In this document: positions 8,189 to 18,324 of the stretch, in pieces | Position numbering within the stretch: position 1 is the first letter of the stretch | How the letters are laid out: every line of letters begins with the position of its first letter | Assembly (NCBI RefSeq): GCF_001968815.1 | Contig: NZ_MIEQ01000096.1 | Location: forward strand, 310,001 to 374,000 | Length of the DNA stretch: 64,000 nt | Reading direction: 5' to 3' | Source: Motiliproteus sp. MSK22-1 | GTDB lineage: Bacteria; Pseudomonadota; Gammaproteobacteria; Pseudomonadales; Balneatricaceae | The notes under the pieces: generated by a model | Told to the model about the DNA's origin: nothing | The model's database searches: none | Seen by the model: the letters and a program-made list of their open reading frames with translations, nothing else | Translations under genes and position numbers: made by a program

Positions 8189-9466
8189 ATGAAACTGAAA
8201 GCATTAAGCCAAGTTGCTTCTCTCGCTGTATTTTCAAGCCTTTCAATAAGTCAGGTTCAGGCTGCGACTATAACCATTTCCTGTGGTGCAGTGGGTGCAG
8301 AGTTTGAACTCTGTCAGGAAGGTACCAAGGCATGGTCAAAAAAGTCTGGGCATGAAGTTCAGCTGGTATCTACACCTAATTCATCAACCGAAAGACTTTC
8401 GCTCTATCAACAGATTCTTTCCGCCGGTGCTAAAGATATTGATGTGTTTCAGATTGACGTTGTCTGGCCCGGTATGTTGCAGAATCATCTGTTGGATTTA
8501 AAGCCGTACACCAATGGGAATGAAGAGCAGCATTTTCCATCATTAATCAAAAACAATACCGTGGAGGGACGCTTGGTTGCTATGCCCTGGTTCACTGATG
8601 CGGGTGTACTTTATTACCGAAAAGATCTGCTGGAAAAATATAACCAGGAGATTCCGATAACATGGTCACAGTTGACTGAGGTTGCAACCAGAATTCAGGC
8701 ATCCGAACGAGCAGCAGGTCAGGAAAAAATGTGGGGCTTTGTCTGGCAGGGACGGGCTTATGAAGGACTGACCTGTGATGCCCTGGAGTGGATATATAGC
8801 CACAATGGGGGCACCATTATTTCAGCTACGGGAAAGATCGACATCTACAACGAACAGTCTGTGCAGGCTCTGAATACTGCACGTGACTGGGTGGGAAGTA
8901 TTTCTCCTAAAGGAGTGCTGAATTACGCAGAAGAGGAGGCTCGGGGGGTGTTTCAGGGAGGTAATGCCGTGTTCATGCGTAATTGGCCATATGCCTGGTC
9001 CTTGGCTCAGGCAGACAACAGTTTGATCAAAGATAAAGTGGGAGTGACTGCCCTTCCTAAAGGCAGCTCTGATGGCAATCATGCCGGTACACTGGGAGGC
9101 TGGCAGCTCGCGGTGTCCAAGTACAGCGCTCATGCTGATTTAGCCGCGGATCTGGTGATGTATCTGACCAGTTACACCGAGCAGAAACGACGTGCTATCA
9201 AGGGGTCTTACAATCCCACAATTGATGCGCTGTATAAAGATGAAGAGGTGCTGGCGAAAGCACCGTTCTTTGGTGATCTTTATTCTTCCTTTGTCAATGG
9301 TGTACCTCGCCCATCTACGGTGACTGGTAAGCATTACAGCCGCGTGAGCTCTGCCTTCTTTAACGCGACTCACAACGTCTTGTCAGGAAAAGCAAGCGCC
9401 AAGAAAGCGCTGAAAAAGCTGGAAAAGAAGCTAAAACGCATTGGCAAGGGAGCCTGGACTCTCTGA
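8189..9466 (+). CDS. aglE: Alpha-glucoside ABC transporter binding protein
   Basis: Periplasmic binding protein of a CUT1 sugar importer, 425 residues. The signal peptide is MKLKALSQ, a hydrophobic core, and cleavage after VQA near residue 26. The body has the maltose-binding-protein type fold: DVFQIDVVWPGML, then VAMPWFTDAGVLYYRKDLLEKY and NWPYAWSLAQ, typical of ThuE/AglE-like proteins. The C-terminal 35 residues are lysine-rich. Two permeases, a GH13 glucosidase, an ATPase and a LacI regulator follow, the same gene order as rhizobial aglEFGAK, so an alpha-glucoside (sucrose, maltose, trehalose, or possibly glucosylglycerol) is the likely ligand. The symbol reflects this synteny; the ligand is inferred. 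Confidence 0.85.
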   Translation: MKLKALSQVASLAVFSSLSISQVQAATITISCGAVGAEFELCQEGTKAWSKKSGHEVQLVSTPNSSTERLSLYQQILSAGAKDIDVFQIDVVWPGMLQNHLLDLKPYTNGNEEQHFPSLIKNNTVEGRLVAMPWFTDAGVLYYRKDLLEKYNQEIPITWSQLTEVATRIQASERAAGQEKMWGFVWQGRAYEGLTCDALEWIYSHNGGTIISATGKIDIYNEQSVQALNTARDWVGSISPKGVLNYAEEEARGVFQGGNAVFMRNWPYAWSLAQADNSLIKDKVGVTALPKGSSDGNHAGTLGGWQLAVSKYSAHADLAADLVMYLTSYTEQKRRAIKGSYNPTIDALYKDEEVLAKAPFFGDLYSSFVNGVPRPSTVTGKHYSRVSSAFFNATHNVLSGKASAKKALKKLEKKLKRIGKGAWTL

Positions 9467-9706
9467 CAGTCCCTGATGAATTGTGATGAACGCGATTCTC
9501 CTTTGATTTGCGACTCCCTCATTTGTTGATTCAAGCAGGGAGGGTACACCCTGATCAATAGGGTACGAGCGAAGGTCGCGTTCAGAGCTGACTGATGAAT
9601 CTGTGATTTAGTAACGATTGGCTGAGGCCCAGTGGGCTTGTTCGACGGTTCCCTTACTAACCACAGGTTTTTCCATGAACACTATTCTGAGAGAGGAGTC
9701 CGGGTT
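9467..9706 (+). other. Spacer with weak hairpins between binding protein and permease
   Basis: This 240-base gap has no gene. It contains CTCCCT (9514-9519) pairing with AGGGAG (9537-9542), and just after it ACCCT (9548-9552) pairing with AGGGT (9560-9564). No T-run follows. The position matches the terminator after gtsA, so these may lower downstream expression or protect the binding-protein mRNA, but the stems are short. Confidence 0.3.
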
Positions 9707-10708
9707 ATGCCTGAGTATTCTCTATCCAACCAATCCGAAGATGGGGCGATGAATGATGAAGATGGCTCGATGAGTAATATAGCGGCAGTTGCTCATCATA
9801 ATCGCCTGACGCGTCAGCGGATACGTTCCGCCTGGCTGTTTCTGGCACCTATACTGGTGCTATTAGCATTAGTTGCCGGGTGGCCACTACTGCGCACCAT
9901 CTGGTTCAGTTTCACCGATGCCAGTTTTGCTGATCTTACGGTCTATTCATTTATTGGGTTTGAAAACTATCTCAGCTATGAGGATGGTGAGTGGTACGGT
10001 GTTCTGGCTGATCAGGAGTGGTGGGGCTCGGTCTGGAACACCCTGTTCTTTACTGTAGTGTCAGTTTCGGCCGAACTGGTGTTGGGAACGATTGTCGCTT
10101 TGACGTTGAATGCAAAGTTTCCTGGCAGAGGGTTAGTTCGAGCAGCAATTCTGATCCCTTGGGCTATCCCAACCATTGTTTCGGCGAAAATGTGGGGCTG
10201 GATGCTGCATGATCAGTTCGGCATTCTGAACCATATGCTACAAGGCATTGGATTGATCAGTGAACCCCTGGCCTGGACCGCTAATGCAGATCTTGCTCTT
10301 TGGGCCGTGATCATGGTGGACATCTGGAAGACAACTCCTTTCATGGCTCTGTTAATACTGGCATCGCTGCAGATGTTGCCTTCTGATTGCTATGAAGCTG
10401 CCAAGGTGGATGGTATTCACCCTGTTCGGGTATTTTTCAAAGTAACTGTTCCCCTCATTATGCCGGCTGTTATGGTCGCCGTGACGTTCAGGGCATTGGA
10501 TGCGCTGCGGGTATTTGACCTGATTTACGTACTTACTTCTAACAGCGCAGAAACCATGTCTATGTCTGTTTATGCCCGGCAACAACTGGTGTCCTTTCAG
10601 GATGTTGGCATGGGTTCTGCGGCCTCGACCTTACTGTTTTTTATGATTGCCTTGATCACCATTGGCTACCTGTGTCTAGGGCGTCGACAAATGGCGGGAG
10701 ATAACTGA
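9707..10708 (+). CDS. aglF: Alpha-glucoside ABC transporter permease 1 (MalF type)
   Basis: Inner-membrane permease, 333 residues from the ATG at 9707, which stands 8 bases after GAGAGGAG. A longer frame to a GTG at 9632 lacks such a site. A hydrophilic N-terminal tail of about 42 residues precedes the first helix (AWLFLAPILVLLALVAGWPLL). About six helices follow. The EAA loop is EAAKVDGIHPVRVFFKVTVPLIMP, and DALRVFDLIYVLTSN follows it as in ThuF/AglF-like permeases. Its stop shares one base with the start of the next permease, so translation is coupled. Confidence 0.87.
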   Translation: MPEYSLSNQSEDGAMNDEDGSMSNIAAVAHHNRLTRQRIRSAWLFLAPILVLLALVAGWPLLRTIWFSFTDASFADLTVYSFIGFENYLSYEDGEWYGVLADQEWWGSVWNTLFFTVVSVSAELVLGTIVALTLNAKFPGRGLVRAAILIPWAIPTIVSAKMWGWMLHDQFGILNHMLQGIGLISEPLAWTANADLALWAVIMVDIWKTTPFMALLILASLQMLPSDCYEAAKVDGIHPVRVFFKVTVPLIMPAVMVAVTFRALDALRVFDLIYVLTSNSAETMSMSVYARQQLVSFQDVGMGSAASTLLFFMIALITIGYLCLGRRQMAGDN

Positions 10709-11595
10709 TGACTCGATCAGCGTTACGTAATCCTCATCGCAGATATTCTTTTCTAAGCACTAGAATACTAAAAAAGCGCGCCTTGCAAGCTGGTTTCCTA
10801 CTGTTGATCAGTGCCATAGTGCTGTTCTCGGTATTTCCTTTCTATTATGCAATATTGACTTCATTGAAGAGCGGGCCGGGTCTTTTTGAGGTCAGCTATT
10901 GGATTGAAAGCTTTGATCTTGGCAATTACCAGGCCGTGGTTTCTCGTGATTCTTTTGTCCAGAGTCTGTTTAACTCGGTACTGGTTTCGACACTGGTTGT
11001 TGCCGTCTCCTTGTTGTTTGGGCTTACCGCAGCTTATGCACTGGGGCGCATACATTTTCGTGGGCGAGGCGCTGTGTTGATTATCGTGTTGTCCGTTTCG
11101 ATGTTCCCTCAGGTCGCCGTACTGTCCGGGCTGTTTGAAGTTATTCGCACCCTGAACCTGTATAACAATCCCTTTGGTTTAGTGTTTTCCTACACCATAT
11201 TCACGTTGCCGTTTACGGTTTGGGTGCTGACTACCTTTATGAAGCAGTTGCCAAAAGAGTTGGAAGAGGCTGCTATCGTCGATGGTGCAACTCCTTGGAT
11301 TACGCTGACTAAAGTAATGATGCCGCTGATGTGGCCAGCCATGGCGACAACGGGGTTATTGGCCTTTATTGCAGCCTGGAACGAATTTCTCTTTGCACTG
11401 ACTTTCACCCTTACTGACGCCCAACGAACGGTGCCAGTGGCTATTGCACTGATCAGTGGCAACTCCCAGTACGAACTTCCCTGGGGAATCATCATGGCGG
11501 CTTCGGTGATTGTCACGGTTCCGCTGGTGTTACTGGTACTGGCGTTTCAGCGCCGTATTGTTTCTGGTCTTACTGCTGGTGCAGTAAAGGGTTAA
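10708..11595 (+). CDS. aglG: Alpha-glucoside ABC transporter permease 2 (MalG type)
   Basis: Inner-membrane permease, 295 residues, partner of the preceding one. It has a short basic N-terminus, then six predicted helices starting at AGFLLLISAIVLFSVFPFYY. The EAA loop is EEAAIVDGATPWITLTKVMMP, and the C-terminus ends VSGLTAGAVKG as is standard for MalG-type subunits. The segment AAWNEFLFALTFT is also diagnostic. It begins in a TGATG overlap with the upstream stop. The glucosidase starts 41 bases after its stop. Confidence 0.88.
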   Translation: MTRSALRNPHRRYSFLSTRILKKRALQAGFLLLISAIVLFSVFPFYYAILTSLKSGPGLFEVSYWIESFDLGNYQAVVSRDSFVQSLFNSVLVSTLVVAVSLLFGLTAAYALGRIHFRGRGAVLIIVLSVSMFPQVAVLSGLFEVIRTLNLYNNPFGLVFSYTIFTLPFTVWVLTTFMKQLPKELEEAAIVDGATPWITLTKVMMPLMWPAMATTGLLAFIAAWNEFLFALTFTLTDAQRTVPVAIALISGNSQYELPWGIIMAASVIVTVPLVLLVLAFQRRIVSGLTAGAVKG

Positions 11596-11636
11596 AAAAC
11601 TATCTTCTTTAAAGATTTAATGAGTTGAGCACAGTT

Positions 11637-13262
11637 ATGAAAAATGCGTTGAACTGGTGGAAAGGCGGCATTATTTATCAGATCTATCCGCGTAGTTTTA
11701 TGGATTCCAACGGTGATGGAATTGGTGATTTGCCCGGTATTACCGGAAAACTGGATTATGTTGCAGATCTGGGAGTTGATGGAATTTGGATTTCCCCTTT
11801 TTTTACCTCGCCGATGAAAGACTTTGGATACGATATTTCAGACTACCGTGATGTTGATCCGATTTTTGGTACTCTGGATGATTTTAAGGCGTTGCTAATC
11901 AAGGCTCATGATTTAGGTTTAAAGGTCATGGTTGACCTTGTTTTAAGCCATACTTCTGATCAACACCCTTGGTTCCGGGAGAGTCGGCAAAATAAGCATA
12001 ATGTTAAATCAGACTGGTTTGTTTGGGCCGATGCACAACCCGATGGCACTCCACCAAATAACTGGTTGTCGCTGTTCGGAGGAAGTGCCTGGACCTGGGA
12101 CTCGCGGCGGATGCAGTATTATCTGCATAACTTTCTCGACAGTCAGCCCGATCTTAACTTCCATAATTCAGAAGTGCGAGAAGCACAGCTTGAAAACGCC
12201 AGATTCTGGTTGGATTTAGGTGTGGATGGGTTTCGTCTGGATACTGTGAATTTTTACTATCACAGTCAGGGATTGGAAAACAATCCGCCAGTGCCTGGTG
12301 GTGTGCCGAAAACTCTGGGGGTTAAGCACGATAATCCTTATGCATTTCAGCTTCACCAATACGATATCAGCCGTCCTGAAAATCTGGATTTCTTACGCCA
12401 GTTAAGAGCGGTCATGGATCAATATCCAGGAACAACGACGGTAGGCGAAATAGGTGCAGACGAGCCTTTGCAGATCATGGCAGATTACACAGCCCACGAT
12501 GATAAATTGCACATGGCCTATACATTTGATCTGCTTAATGAACCTCACAGTGCCGAGTACATTCGAGGGGTCATTGAAAAACTGGAAGCGAAAATTGGTG
12601 ATGGTTGGCCTTGCTGGGCATTAAGTAACCATGATGTGGTTCGCAGTGTAAGCCGCTGGGGAGAAGGACAGGATCCACAGGCATTTCCACGGATAGCCTT
12701 AGCGATGCTGATGTCTCTGCGGGGTAGTGTTTGTCTGTACCAGGGGGAAGAGCTTGGTCTGCCGGAGGCTAAGGTGCCTTTCGAACGTATACAGGACCCT
12801 TTTGGCCTGCCTTTCTGGCCAGAATACAAAGGAAGGGATGGTTGCCGAACTCCTATGGTCTGGGAGCAGAAAAAAGGGGGAGGGTTTTCTTCCTGCCAGT
12901 CTTCAATCGAGAGTTGGTTGCCGGTAGATGAAGAACAGCTGCCTTTAGCTGTACATAACCAGCTGGCTCAACCTGAGAGCAATTTACTGGCGCTAAGACA
13001 ATGGATTGGTTGGCGCCAGCAGCAGCCTGCGTTGATTGAAGGGGATATTGAAATTATCCCGGACAGCGGGAATATGCTGTGCTGGCTGCGCCGCTGTAGC
13101 GAGCAGCAACTGCTGGTTGCCCTGAATATGACTGCTGAAACGTTGAGATCCCAAATTACCGTTAATATTCAGGAAGTGTTATCAGGCCATGGCTTTACCG
13201 GGCGTGTTGAAAACCAGGAAATAGTTTTGGAGCCCTATCAGGCATTGTTTGCCCGGATATAA
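11637..13262 (+). CDS. aglA: Cytoplasmic alpha-glucosidase, GH13 (subfamily 23 type)
   Basis: Hydrolyses imported alpha-glucosides in the cytoplasm; 541 residues, no signal peptide. I chose the ATG at 11637 over a TTG at 11625. With this start the GH13 catalytic residues fall at Asp202 (GFRLDTVNFY), Glu271 (TTVGEIG) and Asp333 (LSNHDVV), the same numbers I recall for the Halomonas alpha-glucosidase HaG. Conserved region I is DLVLSHTSDQHPWF near residues 100-113. Thr203 after the nucleophile, rather than Val or Ala, is the HaG-type feature associated with preference for small alpha-1,4 and sucrose-like substrates. It lies between the permeases and the ATPase. Sucrose, maltose or trehalose are all possible substrates, and so is glucosylglycerol. 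Confidence 0.9.
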   Translation: MKNALNWWKGGIIYQIYPRSFMDSNGDGIGDLPGITGKLDYVADLGVDGIWISPFFTSPMKDFGYDISDYRDVDPIFGTLDDFKALLIKAHDLGLKVMVDLVLSHTSDQHPWFRESRQNKHNVKSDWFVWADAQPDGTPPNNWLSLFGGSAWTWDSRRMQYYLHNFLDSQPDLNFHNSEVREAQLENARFWLDLGVDGFRLDTVNFYYHSQGLENNPPVPGGVPKTLGVKHDNPYAFQLHQYDISRPENLDFLRQLRAVMDQYPGTTTVGEIGADEPLQIMADYTAHDDKLHMAYTFDLLNEPHSAEYIRGVIEKLEAKIGDGWPCWALSNHDVVRSVSRWGEGQDPQAFPRIALAMLMSLRGSVCLYQGEELGLPEAKVPFERIQDPFGLPFWPEYKGRDGCRTPMVWEQKKGGGFSSCQSSIESWLPVDEEQLPLAVHNQLAQPESNLLALRQWIGWRQQQPALIEGDIEIIPDSGNMLCWLRRCSEQQLLVALNMTAETLRSQITVNIQEVLSGHGFTGRVENQEIVLEPYQALFARI

Positions 13263-13363
13263 GGCTTAGTGCTGTTAACTGGCTTTTTAAACAAATTTAC
13301 GATTGAAGCAACAATGATAAAGACAGGAATCGTTCAGTGGAGTTGTTCCTTTAGGAGGCAGAA

Positions 13364-14491
13364 ATGTCCGGATTAGTGCTTAACAAGATTAATAAAGCCT
13401 TTGGTAATGTTCGTATTATTCGTGATCTGGATCTGCAGATAGCTGACGGAGAGTTTGTCGTATTTGTGGGTCCTTCCGGTTGTGGTAAATCAACTCTTTT
13501 GCGCCTGATTGCAGGGTTGGAAGAGGCCAGTGGTGGTGAAATCTTTATCGATAACAATCTGGTCAATGATTTGGCTCCCAAGGAACGGGGGATAGGAATG
13601 GTTTTTCAGTCCTATGCGCTTTATCCCCATATGACTGTATACGAGAATATCGCCTTCGGTCTGAAATTATCCAAAAACAATAAGGACGATACTGACCAGC
13701 GGGTGAAAAGAACCGCTGAAGTTCTGCAATTGGATTCACTGGTGAACAGAAAGCCCAAAAACCTGTCAGGTGGTCAGCGCCAGCGTGTTGCCATTGGTCG
13801 AGCCATGGCCAGAGAGCCAAAAATCATGCTATTCGATGAGCCGCTCTCGAATCTTGACGCAGCATTGCGCGTCCAGATGCGTGCGGAAATTGGCAAGCTC
13901 CATGAGCGGCTGGGATCTACCATGATCTATGTTACCCACGATCAGGTTGAAGCGATGACGCTGGCCGATAAAATCGTTGTCCTTAATGCAGGCCGGATTG
14001 AGCAGGTCGGAACGCCGCAGCAGCTATACGATCATCCTGAAACCGTATTTGTCGCATCTTTTATCGGTTCACCGAAGATGAATCTGCTAAGAGGTGTTAT
14101 TGCCAAACCAGACAGCAGGCATACGGAAGTGGAAATACCATTGCTCGGAACATGCAGGGCAGCGGTAAATTCCGAGTCGGCTAAACAGGGAGAAAAAGTA
14201 CTATTTGGAATCCGGCCCGAACATGTATTGGTCCGCCATGCAGCGGAAGCTGAGCCTGGGCTGGACGTGGTTAACCAGGAGTATCTGGGAAATGAGTCCT
14301 TTATTTATCTTCAGCATCCAACGGATGATGAGATGTTTCTGATCAGAGTGGCTGGGCGAACAGATGCTAAGGTAGGACATCGTTTAGCGTTGCAAATGGA
14401 CGCGGATCATTGTCATCTGTTTGGCTCCGATGATCGGGCGTTTCCGAGAGCAGAGGTGAGAGAAGCAAAGCAGCTTAACCAGGCGGTGTGA
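13364..14491 (+). CDS. aglK: Alpha-glucoside ABC transporter ATPase, MalK/UgpC family
   Basis: ATPase of the alpha-glucoside importer, 375 residues. Walker A is GPSGCGKST near residues 36-44, signature LSGGQRQR, Walker B IMLFDEP, D-loop LSNLDAA, and H-loop YVTHDQVEAM. The C-terminal third is the TOBE-type regulatory domain with FGIRPEHV. The start sits behind a perfect AGGAGG ribosome site. It is clearly related to the gtsD product, but the regulatory domains differ strongly, fitting a dedicated transporter. A gap of about 70 bases separates it from the regulator gene. Confidence 0.88.
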   Translation: MSGLVLNKINKAFGNVRIIRDLDLQIADGEFVVFVGPSGCGKSTLLRLIAGLEEASGGEIFIDNNLVNDLAPKERGIGMVFQSYALYPHMTVYENIAFGLKLSKNNKDDTDQRVKRTAEVLQLDSLVNRKPKNLSGGQRQRVAIGRAMAREPKIMLFDEPLSNLDAALRVQMRAEIGKLHERLGSTMIYVTHDQVEAMTLADKIVVLNAGRIEQVGTPQQLYDHPETVFVASFIGSPKMNLLRGVIAKPDSRHTEVEIPLLGTCRAAVNSESAKQGEKVLFGIRPEHVLVRHAAEAEPGLDVVNQEYLGNESFIYLQHPTDDEMFLIRVAGRTDAKVGHRLALQMDADHCHLFGSDDRAFPRAEVREAKQLNQAV

Positions 14492-14561
14492 ATGTAAAGG
14501 CTTGCGTGGGAACAAACTTCTGCGGGAATAATATTTTGCAGAATAGTCAGGGGAGCTTGTA

Positions 14562-15647
14562 ATGGCAGCACCGAACAGTCGAAAGCTTACTCTTAAAGAT
14601 GTAGCGAAGGTACTAAAGGTCTCTACGGCAACAATTTCCAATGCCTTTAACCGGCCTGATCAACTGTCAGAGCAGTTGCGTGAACGTATCCTGGCGCAAT
14701 GCAGCGAGCTGGGATATTTTGGACCCAATGCAGCAGCTCGAAGCCTGAGGACAGGTCGCTCAGGTATTATAGGGGTTATGCTGTATGACAACCTGAGCTA
14801 CAACTTTATCGACCCCGTGGCACAGCAGTTCCTGCAGGGGTTGGCAGAAGTTTTTGATGAGAGTCAGCATAGTATGCTGCTGTTGCCGTCTCAGGACCGG
14901 ATAGAGCAAGCCAGAGGGCTTGAAGCCTTTGTTGATGGCTTTATTATTTATGGTCCTCCTTTGCAGCAGAAGCTGGATCGCTTGCTACGTCAACAGCGAC
15001 TCGAACAACTCAGGCATCAGTCAAAACCGCTGATTACCGTTGATTTCAATTTGGAAAATCACCTTTCGGTGAATATCGACAACTATCTGGGAGCACGAAA
15101 AAGCACAGAATATGCTATCGATCGCTCCCAGAGTCCAGGGAATATCGGCATCGCTATTCTAGGCCTGCGGCTGGTGGATACCAATCGTGTCTGCCGGGTC
15201 AGAGAGGATGAGCTGTTTGATGAGTATTATTCTGTCTCTGCTCGAAGGCTGCATGGTTATCAGGATGCCATTCGAGATGCAGGGTTGACTATACCTGCTG
15301 AGATGATCTGGAACGTACCCGATAACAATCATGGCTCTGGCTATCAGGCTGCTCGTGAAGCCCTGGGCTGTTCTTCACGTCCAAATCTGCTCTTATGTTC
15401 TAGCGATCGTATCGCCCTGGCGGCCATTCAAGCGGCTCGGCATCTGAATCTTAAGGTTCCTGAGGATGTACGAATAGTTGGCTTTGATGATATTCCTGAG
15501 GCTGCAACTCACCACCCGACGCTCACGACGGTGCATCAGCAGACGGTGGAAAAAGGGCGTGTAGCTGCTGAGATATTTCTGGGTCGCCGTGCAGCTGAAA
15601 GCGTAGTGTTACCGACGGAGCTTGTCGTGCGGGAAAGCTGTCCGTAG
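14562..15647 (+). CDS. LacI-family transcriptional regulator of the alpha-glucoside operon
   Basis: DNA-binding repressor or regulator, 361 residues. The N-terminal helix-turn-helix is LKDVAKVLKVSTATISNAFNRPDQL (split here: LKDVAKVLKV, then STATISNAFNR), followed by the hinge GYFGPNAAARSLRTGRSG. A periplasmic-binding-protein-like sensor domain fills the rest, ending with DVRIVGFDDIPEAATHHPTLTTVHQ, standard for the family. Being last in the agl gene run, it most likely senses the imported sugar or a derivative and controls the promoter before 8189. In rhizobial agl clusters the regulator aglR is next to the operon too, though upstream. The stop is 51 bases from the convergent modC. Confidence 0.88.
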   Translation: MAAPNSRKLTLKDVAKVLKVSTATISNAFNRPDQLSEQLRERILAQCSELGYFGPNAAARSLRTGRSGIIGVMLYDNLSYNFIDPVAQQFLQGLAEVFDESQHSMLLLPSQDRIEQARGLEAFVDGFIIYGPPLQQKLDRLLRQQRLEQLRHQSKPLITVDFNLENHLSVNIDNYLGARKSTEYAIDRSQSPGNIGIAILGLRLVDTNRVCRVREDELFDEYYSVSARRLHGYQDAIRDAGLTIPAEMIWNVPDNNHGSGYQAAREALGCSSRPNLLLCSSDRIALAAIQAARHLNLKVPEDVRIVGFDDIPEAATHHPTLTTVHQQTVEKGRVAAEIFLGRRAAESVVLPTELVVRESCP

Positions 15648-15698
15648 CTTAACTGCAGTTTTCCTCGGTGTTATAGATTCATGCTGTCGTGCCTGCCA

Positions 15699-16799
15699 CT
15701 ACAGCAGCGCAATACTTTTGACCTGGGCATAGACTGCTTTGCCGGGCTTTAGGTCTAACATTGCTGCTGACTTGCGTGTAATACGGGACAGAATCGGAGC
15801 ACCACCGATATCCAGACGCACCGTTATTTGCGCGACATTTTCCTCAGCTAGTTCCTGAACAGTAGCGGGGAATATATTAAGAATACTGGTGCCGGACTGA
15901 GGTTCCAGAGTCAGGCTGACGTCTCGCGCCAGAATTCGTAACCGTACTGGATTTTCCGGATTCGAAGGTTTTTGGGTGACCGTAAAACGGCCACCGGCAA
16001 AATCCAGTTGAGTCAGGTGGTATTCTTTGTCGTAGCCACAGACTCTGGCTTCAATCACTGCGGCGGCATCTGCTTCGTGGGACAGTGGTAGATCTGCACG
16101 AGTCAGCATTTGCGATATTGGTCCAGAGGCGCTGACGGATCCCTTGTCCAGCAATACCAGATGGTCAGCCAGGCGTGCAATCTCGTCGGGAGCATGACTG
16201 ACGTAAAAAATTGGAATTTCCAGTTCCTCATGCAGCCGTTCCAGATAGGGCAAAATCTCCGCCTTACTGTTTAAGTCTAAAGCGGCCAAAGGTTCATCCA
16301 TTAATAACAAACGGGGGCTGGTCAACAGTGCTCGGGCAATTGCTACCCGTTGGCGTTCCCCACCAGAAAGTCCCGAGGTTGTTCGGTTTAATAAGTGGGT
16401 GATACCCAGAAGAGAGATAGCTTGGTCAAGAGAAACTTTGCGTTCGTGACTCTGTATTCTCCTGTAGCCGTACTCCAGATTTTTTTGCACACTCAGGTGG
16501 GGAAATAAACTGGCTTCCTGGAACACGTATCCGAGCGAGCGCTGATGGGGCGGGACAAAAATATTCCCTTGCTGCCATACCCTGTCTCCGATTTTAAGGT
16601 AACCGCCGGGGCACTTTTCCAAGCCAGCAATCGCCCGAAGCAATGTCGTTTTACCGCAACCGGAAGGTCCAAACAGGGCGGTTATACCCTGGGCAGGTAC
16701 GCTCAACTCTGCATCCAGTTTGAAGTCTTCACGGTTGAGGATAAAGCGAGCGTCGATAGTCATTGTTTTTTCTGTAGTGGGTACATCGTTGATCATCAT
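15699..16799 (-). CDS. modC: Molybdate ABC transporter ATPase ModC
   Basis: Energises molybdate import; 366 residues from the ATG at 16799. That start follows GGTGA and overlaps the modB stop as ATGA, so a longer open frame reaching 16886 is not needed. Walker A is GPSGCGKTT, signature LSGGERQR, Walker B LLLMDEP, and H-loop [15 protein letters not shown]. The C-terminal part has a TOBE/Mop-type molybdate-binding domain, seen in [26 protein letters not shown]. It ends the modEABC operon and converges on the LacI regulator gene. Confidence 0.92.
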   Translation of the reverse strand: MMINDVPTTEKTMTIDARFILNREDFKLDAELSVPAQGITALFGPSGCGKTTLLRAIAGLEKCPGGYLKIGDRVWQQGNIFVPPHQRSLGYVFQEASLFPHLSVQKNLEYGYRRIQSHERKVSLDQAISLLGITHLLNRTTSGLSGGERQRVAIARALLTSPRLLLMDEPLAALDLNSKAEILPYLERLHEELEIPIFYVSHAPDEIARLADHLVLLDKGSVSASGPISQMLTRADLPLSHEADAAAVIEARVCGYDKEYHLTQLDFAGGRFTVTQKPSNPENPVRLRILARDVSLTLEPQSGTSILNIFPATVQELAEENVAQITVRLDIGGAPILSRITRKSAAMLDLKPGKAVYAQVKSIALL

Positions 16800-17476
16800 G
16801 AGGTCACCGCCGAGAATCGACGATTTACACCATAGACAGTCAGCAGCATCAAAAAGGAAAGAATCAACAGACCGCCGGATAACCAATGAGCCTGGGTGTA
16901 TTCGAGGGCTTCTACATGGTCATAAATAGCGATTGATAACACCTGAGTTTCATCAGGGATATTGCCACCGATCATCAACACCACACCAAATTCTCCCACA
17001 GTATGGGCAAATCCGAGAACTGCGGCGGTTAGAAAACCGGGTCGGGCAAGTGGCACAATAATGGAGAAAAAACGATCCAAAGGTGCGGCTCGCAATGTTG
17101 CTGCGACTTCCAGAGGGCGGCGCCCGATAGCAGCGAACGCATGTTGTAAGGGTTGTACTACAAAAGGGAGTGAATAGAACACGGAGCCTATAACCAGTCC
17201 GGCAAAAGTGAAGGCAAGAGGACGTCCCGTGATAAGTTGCGAAAAAGCACCTATGGGTCCATGGGCGCCCAGCGCTATTAATAAATAGAAGCCCAGAACC
17301 GTTGGGGGTAATACCAGCGGTAAAGCAACGATAGCTTCCACCAAAAATTTAAAACGCCATGTCGAGCGGGCCAGCCACCAGGCCAATGGTGTCCCAACAA
17401 CCAGCAGGATGAGGGTGGTAATACTGGCGAGTTGCAGGGTTATAAGCAGGGCGCTTAGATCTGATTCCGTTAACAT
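16796..17476 (-). CDS. modB: Molybdate ABC transporter permease ModB
   Basis: Inner-membrane channel for molybdate, 226 residues, five to six helices. Typical ModB motifs are [34 protein letters not shown] (seen in parts: [13 protein letters not shown]), the EAA loop [25 protein letters not shown], and [18 protein letters not shown]. The gene starts two bases after the modA stop and ends in an ATGA overlap with modC. It forms a homodimer with two ModC in known systems. Confidence 0.93.
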   Translation of the reverse strand: MLTESDLSALLITLQLASITTLILLVVGTPLAWWLARSTWRFKFLVEAIVALPLVLPPTVLGFYLLIALGAHGPIGAFSQLITGRPLAFTFAGLVIGSVFYSLPFVVQPLQHAFAAIGRRPLEVAATLRAAPLDRFFSIIVPLARPGFLTAAVLGFAHTVGEFGVVLMIGGNIPDETQVLSIAIYDHVEALEYTQAHWLSGGLLILSFLMLLTVYGVNRRFSAVTS

Positions 17477-17478
17477 CT

Positions 17479-18324
17479 TTACTGAATGACCTCGTTCGGG
17501 GTCGCTGGAATGTCCTTTGTTGTCGCCGGGATTCCATATCCATAGCTTCTGATAATATCCAGGCTTTGATCGGAACGGACAAAATTATAAAAGTCACGAG
17601 CCCTTTCTGAGTCCGTGATTAACACTGCCTGTTGTTCAATAGGGGAGTGTAAACTTTCAGGAATTAACCAAAACGAACCTGATGTCTTTTTTTCGGGGTG
17701 TGTTATCTGAGAAAAAGACACAAATCCGAGCTCGACATTTCCACTCTGAATAAACTGAAAGGCCTGACCGATATTTTCGCCCCGGACCAGCCGCCGTTGG
17801 AGCTTATTCCAGAGGTTACGGGATTGTAGAATTTCTTGAGCGGCTTTTCCGTAAGGAGCTAGTTTTGGGTTGGCGATAGCAATATGACTGTAGTTTCCCT
17901 GCTCCAATATTTTACCACCTGTTTGCACCAGTAATTTATCGGGACTCCAAAGCGCTAATCGTCCCAGTGCATAGGTGTAACGGCTGCCCGGAACAGACTT
18001 TCCTGAAGATTCCAATAACCGGGGGCGACGAGCGTCCGCAGCAAAAAATAAATCAAAGGGCGCTCCATTATGAATTTGCGCAAAATGTTTACCGGTGGAG
18101 CCAAAGATCAGCTTCACTTTATGGCCGGATTGTTGTTCGTAGCGTTGAGTGATAACGCGCATGGTTTCACTAAAGTTTGATGCCACCGCTACCCTGATTG
18201 TTTGGTTATCTGCTTGTGCTACGGCTGTTAGTCCGCATAACGTCTGGATGCTGACTAGCAACAGTATCCCAAACGCAGTCTGTAGCATCGGTCTGTAAAG
18301 AGGGACGGTCAGATATTTGTTCAT
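17479..18324 (-). CDS. modA: Molybdate-binding periplasmic protein ModA
   Basis: Periplasmic molybdate (and tungstate) binding protein, 281 residues. An N-terminal hydrophobic signal runs to about residue 38 and ends near AQA. The mature start [25 protein letters not shown] and the oxyanion-site segment [27 protein letters not shown] are characteristic; the serine/threonine pairs there bind the anion. SAIRQ-type downstream motifs such as [15 protein letters not shown] follow. The start overlaps the modE stop by 4 bases (ATGA). The signal region is rather long. Confidence 0.92.
   Translation of the reverse strand: MNKYLTVPLYRPMLQTAFGILLLVSIQTLCGLTAVAQADNQTIRVAVASNFSETMRVITQRYEQQSGHKVKLIFGSTGKHFAQIHNGAPFDLFFAADARRPRLLESSGKSVPGSRYTYALGRLALWSPDKLLVQTGGKILEQGNYSHIAIANPKLAPYGKAAQEILQSRNLWNKLQRRLVRGENIGQAFQFIQSGNVELGFVSFSQITHPEKKTSGSFWLIPESLHSPIEQQAVLITDSERARDFYNFVRSDQSLDIIRSYGYGIPATTKDIPATPNEVIQ

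Noticed and set aside
15699-16886. Longer modC frame starting at 16886
   Set aside because: It would overlap modB by 90 bases; the ATG at 16799 has a ribosome site and the usual ATGA overlap.
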